Assembly (NCBI RefSeq): GCF_000018325.1
Contig: NC_009922.1
Span: 1,054,001-1,118,000, forward strand
DNA: 64,000 bases
Direction: 5' to 3'
Source of the DNA: Alkaliphilus oremlandii OhILAs
Lineage (GTDB): Bacteria; Bacillota; Clostridia; Peptostreptococcales; Natronincolaceae
Below the pieces are notes generated by a model. The model was not told the origin of the DNA, did no database searches, and saw only the letters and a program-made list of their open reading frames with translations. Shown one piece after another: positions 8,507-19,037 of the stretch (the stretch's first letter is position 1; every line of letters starts with the position of its first letter). Position numbers and translations under genes: made by a program.

Positions 8507-9700
8507 ATGCTTAGAAAAAAAACATTGAAAGATTTAGAAATGAAAGGTAAAAAGGTGTTAGTCAGATGTGATTTTAATGTTCCTATGGATAAGGAAGGTA
8601 AAATCACAGATGATATTAGAATCAGAGCCGCTATGCCAACTGTAGAATATATTCTAGAAAATGGGGGTTCTGTTATATTGATGTCTCATTTAGGAAGACC
8701 CAATGGAGAACCGAATCCTAAGTATTCATTAGAGCCTGTATCGAAAAGAATTTCAGAATTAATTGGAAGAGAAGTAAAGTTTTCTGATGATGATAGGGTC
8801 GTTGGAGAGTCTACACAAAAATTAGCCAGCGAATTAAAAGAAGGTGAAGTTTTATTACTTCAAAACGTTCGATATAGAAAAGAAGAAGAAAAAAACGAAG
8901 ATGCATTTTCAAAGGAATTAGCATCCCTTGCAGATCTATATGTAAATGATGCCTTTGGAACAGCCCATAGAGCACATTCATCCACTGCTGGTGTTGCTTC
9001 ATTTTTACCTTCCGCTATGGGGTATTTAATTGAAAAAGAAGTAGGGTTTATGGGGAAGGCATTAGAATCGCCTGAAAGACCATTTGTTGCTATCTTAGGT
9101 GGTGCTAAAGTTTCTGATAAAATTGGTGTGATTGAAAACTTAATGGAAAAAGTCGATGCATTGATTATTGGTGGTGGTATGGCTTATACCTTTATTAAGG
9201 CACAAGGTTTTGAAGTAGGAAAATCTCTGCTGGAAGAGGATAAAGTAAGCTTAGCTGCTGACTTGATAAAAAAGGCAAAAGAGAAAAATATTGAGCTGTT
9301 ACTTCCTGTAGATACAGTTGTTGCAAAAGAATTTGCAGCAGAGGCGCAGCACTGGACTGTAAACAGTAGCAGTATGCCAGCAGAAACCATGGGATTAGAT
9401 ATTGGTGATAAGACCATCGCTCTATTTTCTGAAAAGATCAAAGAAGCGAAGACTGTAATTTGGAATGGACCGATGGGTGTATTTGAAATGCCTGCATTTG
9501 CAAAAGGAACAAAGGAAGTAGCGAAGGCTTTGGCAAACAGTGGCGCTATTACAATCATCGGCGGTGGAGACAGTGCTGCAGCAGTGGAGCAATTGGGCTT
9601 TGCAGATAGAATGACCCATATATCCACAGGTGGCGGAGCATCTTTAGAATTTTTAGAAGGAAAGATACTACCGGGGATCAACGTATTAGAAAATAAATAA
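8507..9700 (+). CDS. pgk: Phosphoglycerate kinase
   Basis: Transfers phosphate from 1,3-bisphosphoglycerate to ADP, the first ATP-yielding step of glycolysis. The 397 residues include the N-terminal substrate motif VRCDFNVP, the SHLGRPNG arginine loop, and the nucleotide-binding C-terminal domain ending with GGGDSAAA and STGGGASLE. The binding site AAGGAGG lies at normal distance upstream of the ATG. The gene lies after the 130-base gap that follows gap and only 14 bases ahead of tpiA. Confidence 0.98.
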   Translation: MLRKKTLKDLEMKGKKVLVRCDFNVPMDKEGKITDDIRIRAAMPTVEYILENGGSVILMSHLGRPNGEPNPKYSLEPVSKRISELIGREVKFSDDDRVVGESTQKLASELKEGEVLLLQNVRYRKEEEKNEDAFSKELASLADLYVNDAFGTAHRAHSSTAGVASFLPSAMGYLIEKEVGFMGKALESPERPFVAILGGAKVSDKIGVIENLMEKVDALIIGGGMAYTFIKAQGFEVGKSLLEEDKVSLAADLIKKAKEKNIELLLPVDTVVAKEFAAEAQHWTVNSSSMPAETMGLDIGDKTIALFSEKIKEAKTVIWNGPMGVFEMPAFAKGTKEVAKALANSGAITIIGGGDSAAAVEQLGFADRMTHISTGGGASLEFLEGKILPGINVLENK

Positions 9701-9714
9701 ACGAGGTGTTGAAA

Positions 9715-10461
9715 GTGCGAAAACCGATTATTGCTGGAAATTGGAAGATGAATAAAGTATCGAAAGAGGCTTTGGACCTTGTAAATCAAATAAAAGATGA
9801 AGTACATAAAACTGAAGTTGAGGTTGTTGTATGCTGTCCATTTACTGTTCTTAGCCAGGTTCAGAAAGCATTAGTAGGAACCAATTTAAAGCTAGGAGCC
9901 CAAAATATGCACTGGGAAGAAGATGGCGCTTATACTGGAGAAATATCAGCGAATATGTTGAAGGATATTGGCGTAGAATATGTAATCTTAGGACATTCTG
10001 AAAGAAGACAGTACTTCAATGAAACAGATGAAACTGTGAATAAAAAAGTGAAGAAAGCCATCAAAGAAAATTTGAAGCCGATTGTATGCATTGGGGAAAG
10101 CTTAGAAGAAAGAGAAGCCAATCAAACCTTCGATGTGATTAAAAAACAACTTTTAGGGGCTTTTGAAGGCGTTCCTGCTGAAGCCATGGACAATGTGGTA
10201 TTAGCCTACGAGCCAATATGGGCGATTGGAACAGGAAAAACAGCATCCTCTGAAGAGGCACAAACGGTAATCGCCTATATTCGCTCTTTGATAGAAGAAA
10301 AATATGGCGTAGATATTTCAGAAGAAGTTAGAATTCAGTACGGTGGCAGTGTGAAAGCATCCAATGCTACAGAGATTATGAATGAAACGGATATTGATGG
10401 TGCATTAGTTGGTGGTGCAAGCCTAAAGGCAGAGGAGTTTTTAGGAATCATCAATTTCTAG
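9715..10461 (+). CDS. tpiA: Triosephosphate isomerase
   Basis: Interconverts dihydroxyacetone phosphate and glyceraldehyde-3-phosphate. The canonical N-terminus RKPIIAGNWKMNK is present, with catalytic Lys in GNWKMN, His in LGHSERR and Glu in YEPIWAIGTG; the phosphate-gripping loop is GGSV. I take the GTG at 9715 as the start (248 residues, the usual length) because GAGGTG lies 6 bases upstream. The GTG at 9706 would overlap the binding site. Confidence 0.96.
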   Translation: MRKPIIAGNWKMNKVSKEALDLVNQIKDEVHKTEVEVVVCCPFTVLSQVQKALVGTNLKLGAQNMHWEEDGAYTGEISANMLKDIGVEYVILGHSERRQYFNETDETVNKKVKKAIKENLKPIVCIGESLEEREANQTFDVIKKQLLGAFEGVPAEAMDNVVLAYEPIWAIGTGKTASSEEAQTVIAYIRSLIEEKYGVDISEEVRIQYGGSVKASNATEIMNETDIDGALVGGASLKAEEFLGIINF

Positions 10462-10475
10462 GAAGGAAGATTAAA

Positions 10476-12011
10476 ATGAAAAAGCCTGTTGCACTAATTA
10501 TTTTAGATGGCTTCGGAATCAGAGAAAATCAATTTGGAAATGCTATAAAAACAGCAAACCTCCCAAATTATAATAGCTATATAGAGAACTATCCCAATAC
10601 ACAGATTGCTGCCAGTGGCTTAGATGTGGGGCTGCCCCCAGGACAGATGGGAAACTCGGAAGTAGGTCATCTCAATATTGGAGCAGGTAGAGTCGTTTAC
10701 CAAGAGCTGACCAGAATTACGAGAGAAATTGAACTAGGAAATTTTTATAAGAATCCTGTATTTCTAGAGATTATTTCATCTGTGAAAAAGAAAGGGAAGA
10801 AGCTGCATTTAATGGGGCTTCTTTCTGACGGTGGCGTACATAGTCATATGGAACATTTATTTGCATTAATAGAGATCGCTAAACAGGAAGGCCTCGAAGA
10901 AGTTTATATTCACTGTTTTTTAGACGGAAGAGATACGCCGCCAAAGAGTGCAATGCAATATATTTCTGATTTACAGGATAAAATTAATGAAATCGGAGTT
11001 GGAAGAATTGCAACGGTCTCTGGAAGATACTATGCAATGGATCGGGATAAACGATGGGAGCGAGTAAAACTTGCTTACGATGCTTTAGTGTTAGGAAAAG
11101 GGCTTGTAGCGTCAGACCCATTGGATGCAGTTGTTAGTGCCTATAATCGTGATGAAATGGACGAATTTGTCTTGCCAACTGTAATACCCAATGAAAAAGG
11201 AGATTCCGATAGAATTGAAGCAGAGGATGGCGTCATATTCTTCAACTTTAGGCCGGACCGTGCTAGACAGATAACCAGGGCATTGGTAGATCAAGATTTC
11301 CAAGGCTTTGAAAGGGAAAAAGGCTATTTTCCACTGGATTATGTTACTATGACAGTATACGATAATGCCATTCAGAATGTAAAAGTCGCCTATGAGCCCC
11401 ATCTCTTAAGAAATACGTTGGGGGAATATATCAGCAAAAAAGGATTAAATCAGCTTCGAATCGCAGAAACGGAAAAATATGCCCATGTTACATTCTTTTT
11501 TAACGGCGGCATCGAGGTACCAAATGTCAATGAACAGCGACTGCTGATTCCTTCTCCACAGGTAGCGACCTATGACTTGCAACCAGAAATGAGTGCTTAC
11601 GAGCTAACGAATCAATTGATAGAAAAAATTGATGAGGATCAATACGATCTGATCATTGTCAATTATGCCAATCCAGATATGGTCGGTCATACAGGAAAGT
11701 TAGATGCAGTTGTAAAAGCTTTAGAGACCGTAGATACATGCCTTGCCACCGTGGTCAATAAGCTTGTATCGAAAGGTGGAAGTGCCATCATTACATCGGA
11801 TCATGGCAATTCAGAGGATATGATCAACGAAGAAAATGGTACGGCCATAACGGCTCATACAACGAATCCTGTGCCTTTGATTGTTATTGGACAGGGAGAC
11901 ATCAAGTTAAGAGAAGGCGGTCGCCTTGCAGATATTGCACCGACCCTATTGGACATCCTAGGTTTAGAAAAACCAAGTGAAATGGAAGGAAACACTTTGA
12001 TATATAAATAG
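10476..12011 (+). CDS. gpmI: Phosphoglycerate mutase, cofactor-independent
   Basis: Manganese-dependent alkaline-phosphatase-superfamily enzyme that moves phosphate from C3 to C2 of glycerate. It has 511 residues, the usual length. The metal/catalytic motifs LDGFG (near the N-terminus), [14 protein letters not shown] with the phosphorylated serine, DGRDT, and ITSDHGNSE near the C-terminus are all visible. It sits 14 bases after tpiA and 17 before eno, as in other Gram-positive glycolytic operons. Confidence 0.97.
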
Positions 12012-12028
12012 AAGGGAGATTTACAATT

Positions 12029-13315
12029 ATGTCAATCATTAGAGATGTTTATGCAAGAGAAGTGCTGGATTCAAGAGGAAACCCTACCATTGAGGTTGAG
12101 GTTTATTTAGAAAGTGGCGCAATCGGTAGAACCATCGTTCCATCAGGTGCTTCTACAGGTGCTTTTGAAGCCGTAGAACTTAGAGACGGCGATAAAGGAA
12201 GATATTTGGGGAAAGGTGTGCAAAAAGCAGTAGAAAATGTAAATCAAATTATTGCCCCAGAAATAATTGGTTTAGATGCAGTGGAACAAGTAGTCATTGA
12301 TGAAATGATGATAGAGCTAGATGGAACACCAAACAAAAGTAAGCTGGGTGCCAATGCAATTTTAGGAGTATCAATGGCTGTGGCAAAAGCTGCAGCAGAA
12401 GCATTAGGACTACCTCTATACCAATACCTAGGTGGCGTCAATGCAAAACAGCTACCAGTACCAATGATGAACATATTAAATGGTGGTGCCCATGCTGATA
12501 ATAATGTGGACATTCAAGAATTTATGATCATGCCAGTCGGTGCAGCAAATTTTTCAAGCGGTTTAAGAATGTGTGTTGAAATATACCATAATTTAAAATC
12601 AGTTTTAAAAGAAAAAGGACTGGGAACTGGTGTTGGTGATGAAGGTGGATTTGCACCGAATCTAGGTTCTAATGAAGAAGCACTACAAGTCATTGTTGAA
12701 GCCATAGAAAAAACAGGATATACACCAGGTGTCGATGTGAAGCTTGCCTTAGACGTAGCCGCTACAGAGTTATACGATGAAACAGAAAAACTATATCGAT
12801 TGTCTGGTGAAGGCGTTGTAAAAACTGCCGCCGAAATGGTAGATTTCTATGAGGAATTGATCAATAAATATCCAATTATCTCTATTGAGGATGGATTGAG
12901 CGAAGAGGATTGGGATGGCTGGAAGTTGATGACGGAAAGACTAGGTAAAAAAATTCAAATCGTTGGGGATGATCTATTCGTAACGAATACGGAACGGTTA
13001 GAAAAAGGGATTAAACAGGGTACAGCCAATTCCATACTGATTAAGCTAAATCAAATTGGAACGATTACAGAAACATTGGATGCCATTGAAATGGCAAAAA
13101 GAGCGGGATATACTGCTGTTATTTCTCATCGTTCTGGAGAAAGTGAAGATTCTACAATTGCAGACGTGGCAGTAGCTGTAAATGCAGGTCAAATTAAGAC
13201 CGGTGCACCAGCCCGTACGGACCGTGTTGCAAAATACAATCAACTATTGAGAATAGAGGATATGCTTGGCTTTACAGCAAAATACTTAGGCGAAGATGTA
13301 TTCTATAACTTATAA
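12029..13315 (+). CDS. eno: Enolase
   Basis: Dehydrates 2-phosphoglycerate to phosphoenolpyruvate. It has 428 residues with the N-terminal [17 protein letters not shown] motif, catalytic Glu in GDEGGFAPN, the metal ligands in [15 protein letters not shown] and VGDDLFVTN, and the signature LIKLNQIGT followed by SHRSGE. It is the last gene of the glycolytic operon, followed by a strong terminator. Confidence 0.98.
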
Positions 13316-13337
13316 ATAGAATAGCATTAGCAAATAA

Positions 13338-13386
13338 AACCAATAATATAATAAAAGCTTTTGGCGCTTTATTATATTATTGGTTC
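13338..13386 (+). terminator. Terminator of the glycolytic operon
   Basis: Long inverted repeat: about 20 bases starting AACCAATAATATAAT pair with the mirror arm ending ATATTATTGGTT around a loop of TTTTGGC. It starts 22 bases after the eno stop. The arms are AT-rich and nearly perfect, and the T-containing right arm is followed by CTTAT. Confidence 0.82.
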
Positions 13387-13486
13387 TTATGATTGTCTGG
13401 AGAATATGGATGCGAACGCTCTTTGAAAAGTTGATGCAGGAGAGTAATATATTTAAAGGACAATGAAGTAGAATGAATATTTTTAA

Positions 13487-13515
13487 TTGATTTTAACAAT
13501 TTGCTATGTTACAAT
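13487..13515 (+). promoter_or_regulatory. Candidate sigma-A promoter for secG
   Basis: TTGATT at 13487-13492, a 17-base spacer and TACAAT at 13510-13515, placing the start site about 28 bases before the secG coding region. Confidence 0.6.
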
Positions 13516-13549
13516 ATGAATGTTAACTAGAAAATAGGAGGTGTGGGTT

Positions 13550-13777
13550 TTGAGAACATTTTTAATGATACTTCAAGCAATATCTTGTCTTGTACTGATA
13601 GGGAGTGTAATGTTACAACCAGCTAAAAGCGAAGGACTCTCCAGCACATTTGGCGGCACTGGAGCGCAAATGATGGCAAAACAAAGCAGGGGTTATGACG
13701 CACTAATGAGCAAAGTAACAAAGGCAACAGCTGTTCTGTTTATTATTTTTGCTATTGCACTTGTTGCAATTCAATAA
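13550..13777 (+). CDS. secG: Preprotein translocase subunit SecG
   Basis: Small membrane subunit of the SecYEG channel: 75 residues with two hydrophobic helices around a loop. The first helix is followed by SVMLQPAKSEGLSSTFGG, the conserved SecG loop. AGGAGGTG at 13536-13543 points to the TTG at 13550 as the start; the GTG at 13541 would lie inside the binding site. It stands between eno and hppA with its own promoter; a secG near eno is common in Firmicutes. Confidence 0.92.
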   Translation: MRTFLMILQAISCLVLIGSVMLQPAKSEGLSSTFGGTGAQMMAKQSRGYDALMSKVTKATAVLFIIFAIALVAIQ

Positions 13778-13822
13778 AAAATAAAAACAAAAGAAAACTG
13801 AATAGAAGGAGGATTATCATCA

Positions 13823-15835
13823 ATGGACTTTTTGATATTAGCACCAGTTGCAGGAGTTATAGCACTTGTTTTTTCTTTTATCCTTGTAGGTAGAATCAAT
13901 AAAGTAGCTCCTGGAAACGAAAGAATGAAGGAGATTGCTTCTTACATTCATGAAGGTTCTATGGCTTTCTTAACGAGAGAGTACAAAACATTATTGATTT
14001 TCGTTGTTGTTTTATTTGGCGTAATAGCTATAGGTATTGATTGGCCAACAGCAATTTCATTCTTGGTTGGAGCACTTTTCTCAGCTCTAGCAGGATTCAT
14101 TGGGATGCAAGTTGCTACAAAGGCAAACGTAAGAACAGCCAATGGCGCTAAAGAAGGTGGAATGAACAAAGCATTAAGTGTTGCCTTCTCTGGTGGTGCT
14201 GTAATGGGAATGACAGTTGTAGGATTAGGAATTCTAGGAATCGGAACATTATATCTAGTTTTCTCTAGAACATTTGATACAACTGAAGCTGCTAGAATTA
14301 TTACAGGATTTTCTTTAGGAGCTTCTTCTATTGCGTTATTTGCCCGTGTAGGTGGCGGTATCTATACAAAGGCTGCAGACGTTGGCGCGGATCTTGTAGG
14401 TAAGGTTGAAGCTGGAATTCCAGAAGATGATCCGAGAAACCCGGCAGTAATTGCGGATAACGTAGGAGATAACGTAGGGGACGTTGCTGGTATGGGAGCG
14501 GACTTATTTGAGTCCTACGTAGGATCTATCGTTTCTGCTATTGCTTTAGGTTTACTTGCTTATGGAAAAAATGGAGCAGTATTTGCATTGACTATTTCAG
14601 CAATCGGAATCATTTCTTCTATTATAGGTACTTTTTTTGTTAAGGCTGACGATAACTCTGACCCAGCAAAAGCATTAAAAGTTGGTACTTATGTTGCAGC
14701 AACAGTTACAATTGCAGGTTCTTTCTTCTTAAGTAAGAGCTTATTAGGGGATTTAAAAGGATTCTTAGCAATCGTAACAGGTTTAATTGTAGGTACATTA
14801 ATTGGACAAATTACAGAGGTTTATACTTCTGGAGATTATGGATACGTTAAAAAGATTGCAAAGCAATCTGAAACAGGACCAGCTACAACAATTATTAGTG
14901 GATTAGCTGTAGGTATGGCATCAACAGGTGCACCTATTTTATTAATTTCAGCAGGAATCTTAATTTCCTTCGGTGTTGCAGGACTATACGGTATTGCATT
15001 ATCAGCAGTAGGAATGCTTGCAACAGCAGGTATTACAATCGCAGTAGATGCATACGGTCCAATTTCTGACAACGCTGGTGGTATTGCAGAAATGTGTGAA
15101 CTTCCTAAGGAAGTAAGAGCAATCACAGACAAGCTAGATGCTGTTGGAAACACAACTGCTGCTATGGGTAAAGGATTTGCAATTGGTTCAGCTGCATTAA
15201 CAGCTTTAGCATTATTTGCAACTTATACAGAAGCAGTTGGTTTAGCAGGAATCAACATCATGGAACCTTCCGTAATTGCAGGTATGCTAATTGGTGGTAT
15301 GCTTCCATTTGTATTCTCTGCCATGACTATGGAAGCTGTTGGAAAAGCAGCATTCCAAATGATTGAAGAAGTAAGAAGACAGTTCAAGGAAATTCCTGGT
15401 ATTATGGAAGGTAAAGCGAAGCCAGACTATGCAAGATGTGTTGATATTAGTACGGCTGCTGCTTTAAAAGAAATGATTGTTCCAGGGGTAATCTCTGTAC
15501 TAGCACCAATTGTAACAGGAATTCTATTAGGTTCAAGTGCGGTTGGTGGTTTATTAGCTGGAGCATTGGTATCCGGTGTGTTGATGGCAATTATGATGGC
15601 AAATGCAGGTGGTGCTTGGGATAACGCTAAAAAATACATCGAGGAAGGTCATCACGGTGGAAAAGGAAGCGAACCTCATAAAGCTGCAGTTGTTGGAGAT
15701 ACCGTAGGAGATCCATTCAAAGATACTTCTGGACCATCTATCAATATATTAATTAAATTGATGACAATTGTTTCTGTAGTATTTGCACCATTATTCATCA
15801 AATTTGGTGAAGGAATATTAATGAAATTGTTTTAA
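13823..15835 (+). CDS. hppA: Membrane-bound ion-pumping pyrophosphatase (K+-dependent type)
   Basis: Hydrolyses pyrophosphate and exports H+ and/or Na+. It has 670 residues with about 16 transmembrane helices. The catalytic loops are visible: DVGADLVGKVEAGIPEDDPR, NVGDNVGDVAG, and the C-terminal GDTVGDPFKDTSGPSIN. In the motif GNTTAAMGKGF, alanine occupies the position that is lysine in K+-independent enzymes, so this is the K+-dependent class, which includes both H+ and Na+ pumps. Which ion it moves cannot be read safely here. GAAGGAGG precedes the ATG. Confidence 0.95.
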   Translation: MDFLILAPVAGVIALVFSFILVGRINKVAPGNERMKEIASYIHEGSMAFLTREYKTLLIFVVVLFGVIAIGIDWPTAISFLVGALFSALAGFIGMQVATKANVRTANGAKEGGMNKALSVAFSGGAVMGMTVVGLGILGIGTLYLVFSRTFDTTEAARIITGFSLGASSIALFARVGGGIYTKAADVGADLVGKVEAGIPEDDPRNPAVIADNVGDNVGDVAGMGADLFESYVGSIVSAIALGLLAYGKNGAVFALTISAIGIISSIIGTFFVKADDNSDPAKALKVGTYVAATVTIAGSFFLSKSLLGDLKGFLAIVTGLIVGTLIGQITEVYTSGDYGYVKKIAKQSETGPATTIISGLAVGMASTGAPILLISAGILISFGVAGLYGIALSAVGMLATAGITIAVDAYGPISDNAGGIAEMCELPKEVRAITDKLDAVGNTTAAMGKGFAIGSAALTALALFATYTEAVGLAGINIMEPSVIAGMLIGGMLPFVFSAMTMEAVGKAAFQMIEEVRRQFKEIPGIMEGKAKPDYARCVDISTAAALKEMIVPGVISVLAPIVTGILLGSSAVGGLLAGALVSGVLMAIMMANAGGAWDNAKKYIEEGHHGGKGSEPHKAAVVGDTVGDPFKDTSGPSINILIKLMTIVSVVFAPLFIKFGEGILMKLF

Positions 15836-15851
15836 ATAAATGAATCATTAG

Positions 15852-15893
15852 AGAAAGGCTCTTGATCTAAAAAGATTGAGAGTCTTTTTCTTA
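15852..15893 (+). terminator. Terminator after hppA
   Basis: GGCTCTTGATCT pairs imperfectly with AGATTGAGAGTC around AAAA, followed by TTTTTCTT. It starts 17 bases after the hppA stop. Confidence 0.75.
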
Positions 15894-15960
15894 ATAGAGA
15901 ATACAAAATAATGTGTTGTAGAATGTTGGGTGGGTATCTAATACGATAAGGAGAATGCAT

Positions 15961-16263
15961 ATGGTCAGTAAAATCTTTTTTTCATATTCTAGAGGAGAGC
16001 AATTATTTTTTACATACTTAGTTTTAATCAATTTAATTGGATTCATACTGATGGGATTGGATAAATATAAAGCCAAAAAAGAACAGTGGAGAATTCAAGA
16101 ATTAACATTGATGACAATTTCACTATTAGGCGGTTCATCTGGCGTAATGATGGGTATGATTATATTCAAACACAAAATTAATAAAAAGAAGTTTTTCATT
16201 GGTGTACCCCTGCTCCATCTATTCAATGCGATTGTAAACAGAGTGGTAATATATTATTTATAA
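15961..16263 (+). CDS. DUF1294 small membrane protein
   Basis: About 100 residues with hydrophobic segments near residues 15-35, 52-70 and at the C-terminus. The order GLDKYKAKK, then LLGGSSGVMMGM, then FKHKINKKKF is the pattern of the DUF1294 family, whose function is unknown. The ATG at 15961 lies 8 bases from AAGGAG; the ATG at 15955 lies only 1-2 bases from it. It sits between a terminator and rnr. Confidence 0.75.
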   Translation: MVSKIFFSYSRGEQLFFTYLVLINLIGFILMGLDKYKAKKEQWRIQELTLMTISLLGGSSGVMMGMIIFKHKINKKKFFIGVPLLHLFNAIVNRVVIYYL

Positions 16264-16300
16264 ATGGGGGATAATATTATTTAGAAAGGGAGGGATAAGT

Positions 16301-18418
16301 TTGTCAGTAAAAGAAAAATTGTTAGAATTTATGTATGAAACAGCTTATAATCCAATGCTAGAAGAAGAATTGATGGATGTTTTCGACATAGAAAGAAAGC
16401 AAAGAGAGGATTTCTCTAAATTATTGGAGGATATGGTTAAGGAAGGTCTAATTATTAAAACTCGAAAAAAACGCTTTGGAACACCGGAGCGAATGGGATT
16501 AATTTTAGGGAAGCTGCAAGGACATCATAGAGGATATGGTTTCGTAATTTCCGATCGACCAGAGGTTCCAGATGTTTTTATACCTGCCAACTTTATGAAT
16601 GGCGCAATGAATAACGATCGAGTCATTGCTAGAATCAACACAGTAAATAGCGAAACTCGCAAATCTGAAGGAGAGGTCATCCGAATACTTTCTAGGGCCA
16701 ATACGGAGGTAGTCGGTGTGTATGAAGACAGCAGAAACTTTGGATTCGTTGTTCCTGATGATCCTAGAATCAACGCAGATATTTTTATTTCTAAGAATGA
16801 GACCAATGGAGCAAAGGAAGGCGATAAGGTTGTTTGCGAAATTACCAAGTGGCCTGAAGCTAGAAGAAATCCAGAGGGAAGAATTACGGAGATCATTGGA
16901 CATAAAAACGACGTTGGTACGGACATCTTATCTGTCATGAAAAAATATAAGCTGAACCCAGATTTTCCAGAAGAAGTCGATATGCAGGTTGGTAACATCG
17001 CCGACGAAGTTTTAGAAGAGGAAAAGAAACATAGAGTGGATTTGCGTTCCATCCAAATGGTCACTATAGATGGTGCCGATGCAAAAGACTTGGACGATGC
17101 TGTATCCATAGAGCAGCTATCCAACGGAAATTATAAGTTGGGTGTGCATATTGCAGACGTCACCCATTATGTACGAGAAGGAACGCCTTTGGATAAAGAA
17201 GCTTTAGAGCGAGGCACCAGTGTGTACTTAGTAGACCGGGTAATTCCTATGCTGCCTCGTAAGCTATCCAATGGGATCTGTAGTTTGAATCCAAAGGTAG
17301 ATCGGTTGACATTGTCTGTATTTATGGAAATTGATCATAGAGGTAGAGTTGTGAATCATGAGATTGTAGAAGGCTTGATCAACATCAATGAAAGAATGGT
17401 CTATGAAGATGTTTCTGATATATTGGAAAAAGACGATGAAAAGCTAAAAGAAAAGTATGCAGATTTCCTAGAGATGTTCAAAAATATGGAAAAACTATCT
17501 TTAATATTAAGAAAACATCGAGAAAATAGGGGGGCAATCGACTTTGACTTCCCAGAGGCGAAAGTAATCCTAGATGACAAAGGAAAGCCAATCGATGTTA
17601 AGAAATATGAAAGACGCATCGCCAATCGAATTATAGAAGAATTTATGTTGGTTTGTAATGAAACGGTGGCAGAGTATTTCTATTGGCAGAATGTACCTTT
17701 CGTTTACCGTGTTCATGAAGACCCTAGTTTAGAAAAGCTGGAGGAGTTTAATAAGTTTATCCATAACTTTGGCTATCATTTAAAGGGATTAAACACAGAG
17801 ATTCATCCGAAGAGTCTTCAAGAACTATTAAAGAAATTGGAAGGGACTAAAGAAGAAAGACTGATCAATACATTGATGCTGCGATCCCTTAAAAAAGCTA
17901 GATATGCGGGTCATAACTTAGGTCACTTTGGTTTAGCAGCTCAGTACTATTGCCATTTCACATCGCCAATCAGAAGATATCCAGACTTAGAGATCCATCG
18001 TATCATCAAAGAATCTCTTCATGGAAAGCTCGTTGGCAAGAGATTAGAGGAACTCAACGCTAAGGTTCCAATCATAGCAGATCAGTCCTCTACAAGAGAG
18101 AGAGTTGCAGACGAGGCGGAAAGAGAAACTGTTGATCTGAAAAAAGCAGAATATATGGCAGATAAAATTGGAGAAGAGTACGAGGGTATTATTTCAGGCG
18201 TTACTTCCTTCGGTATGTTCGTAGAACTGGATAATACAATTGAAGGATTAATAAGGTTAAGCTCCTTGGTAGATGATTATTATATCTATGATAGTGAGCA
18301 TCACCTACTGCTAGGAGAAAGAAAGAAAAAGATTTATCGAATGGGAGATACCATTAAAATAAAGGTGAGTAGAGTAGATATCGCACAAAAAGAAATTGAT
18401 TTTGTATTGGCAGAGTAA
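16301..18418 (+). CDS. rnr: Ribonuclease R
   Basis: Processive 3'-5' exoribonuclease able to degrade structured RNA, and partner of SmpB/tmRNA in clearing non-stop messages. It has 705 residues: an N-terminal helical/winged-helix region, two cold-shock domains (about 70-230), the RNB catalytic domain with the metal-binding motif IDGADAKDLDDAV near 250-260, and an S1 domain at 620-700 (EYEGIISGVTSFGMFV). The start is a TTG at 16301 after AAAGGGAGGG. It lies just upstream of smpB and ssrA, the usual Firmicute arrangement. Confidence 0.96.
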   Translation: MSVKEKLLEFMYETAYNPMLEEELMDVFDIERKQREDFSKLLEDMVKEGLIIKTRKKRFGTPERMGLILGKLQGHHRGYGFVISDRPEVPDVFIPANFMNGAMNNDRVIARINTVNSETRKSEGEVIRILSRANTEVVGVYEDSRNFGFVVPDDPRINADIFISKNETNGAKEGDKVVCEITKWPEARRNPEGRITEIIGHKNDVGTDILSVMKKYKLNPDFPEEVDMQVGNIADEVLEEEKKHRVDLRSIQMVTIDGADAKDLDDAVSIEQLSNGNYKLGVHIADVTHYVREGTPLDKEALERGTSVYLVDRVIPMLPRKLSNGICSLNPKVDRLTLSVFMEIDHRGRVVNHEIVEGLININERMVYEDVSDILEKDDEKLKEKYADFLEMFKNMEKLSLILRKHRENRGAIDFDFPEAKVILDDKGKPIDVKKYERRIANRIIEEFMLVCNETVAEYFYWQNVPFVYRVHEDPSLEKLEEFNKFIHNFGYHLKGLNTEIHPKSLQELLKKLEGTKEERLINTLMLRSLKKARYAGHNLGHFGLAAQYYCHFTSPIRRYPDLEIHRIIKESLHGKLVGKRLEELNAKVPIIADQSSTRERVADEAERETVDLKKAEYMADKIGEEYEGIISGVTSFGMFVELDNTIEGLIRLSSLVDDYYIYDSEHHLLLGERKKKIYRMGDTIKIKVSRVDIAQKEIDFVLAE

Positions 18419-18439
18419 TCGGGAATTCCCCGATTACTC
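18413..18439 (+). terminator. Hairpin at the end of rnr
   Basis: GAGTAATCGGG (18413-18423) pairs with CCCGATTACTC (18429-18439). It overlaps the rnr stop codon. It has no U-tract, so it may stabilise the 3' end or cause weak termination rather than act as a full terminator. Confidence 0.45.
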
Positions 18440-18472
18440 CCATATAATTACATAAACAGCACTTACAAGGAA

Positions 18473-18501
18473 TTGACGAAACCCAATATTTATGATAAGA
18501 T
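18473..18501 (+). promoter_or_regulatory. Sigma-A promoter for smpB-ssrA
   Basis: TTGACG at 18473-18478, a 17-base spacer, and TAAGAT at 18496-18501, about 48 bases before smpB. Confidence 0.65.
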
Positions 18502-18549
18502 AAATCAGTAACACTTATTGAGCGAAGAACTATATAAAGGGTGAAAAGC

Positions 18550-19017
18550 ATGGCCAGTAAAGGAACAAAGCTAATAGCAACCAATAAAAAAGCACGACAT
18601 GATTACTTTATTGAAGAAACCTTTGAAACAGGAATTGTTTTAGTAGGAACGGAAGTAAAGTCTATTAGACAAGGAAAATTAAATATTAAAGATGGCTATG
18701 CACGGGTTGAAAACAGTGAGGTTTTCCTTTACAATGTTCATATTAGCCCTTATGAACAGGGAAATATTTTCAACAAAGATCCTTTAAGAGTAAGAAAACT
18801 TTTGCTTCATAAGAGTGAAATAAGAAAGCTGATTGGATATGTTCAGCAAAAAGGATATACCCTCATCCCCTTAAGTTTTTATTTAAAGGATGGATTGATT
18901 AAGGTTGAGCTAGGGATCGGTGTTGGTAAAAAGATTTATGACAAACGCCAGGACATAGCGAAGAAAGATGCTGCACGTCGAATAGACAAAGAGCTGCGCC
19001 AAAGAGAGAAACAATAG
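18550..19017 (+). CDS. smpB: SsrA-binding protein SmpB
   Basis: Binds tmRNA and brings it to stalled ribosomes in trans-translation. About 155 residues: the OB-fold start ATNKKARHDYFIEE, the LVGTEVKSIRQGK stretch, and the basic C-terminal tail ending in RQREKQ are typical. The ATG at 18550 is chosen over the GTG at 18541 because AAAGGGTG lies at the right distance. The tmRNA gene starts only 20 bases after the stop, so both are probably one transcript. Confidence 0.96.
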   Translation: MASKGTKLIATNKKARHDYFIEETFETGIVLVGTEVKSIRQGKLNIKDGYARVENSEVFLYNVHISPYEQGNIFNKDPLRVRKLLLHKSEIRKLIGYVQQKGYTLIPLSFYLKDGLIKVELGIGVGKKIYDKRQDIAKKDAARRIDKELRQREKQ

Positions 19018-19037
19018 ATTTTTCTTCATATAATCAT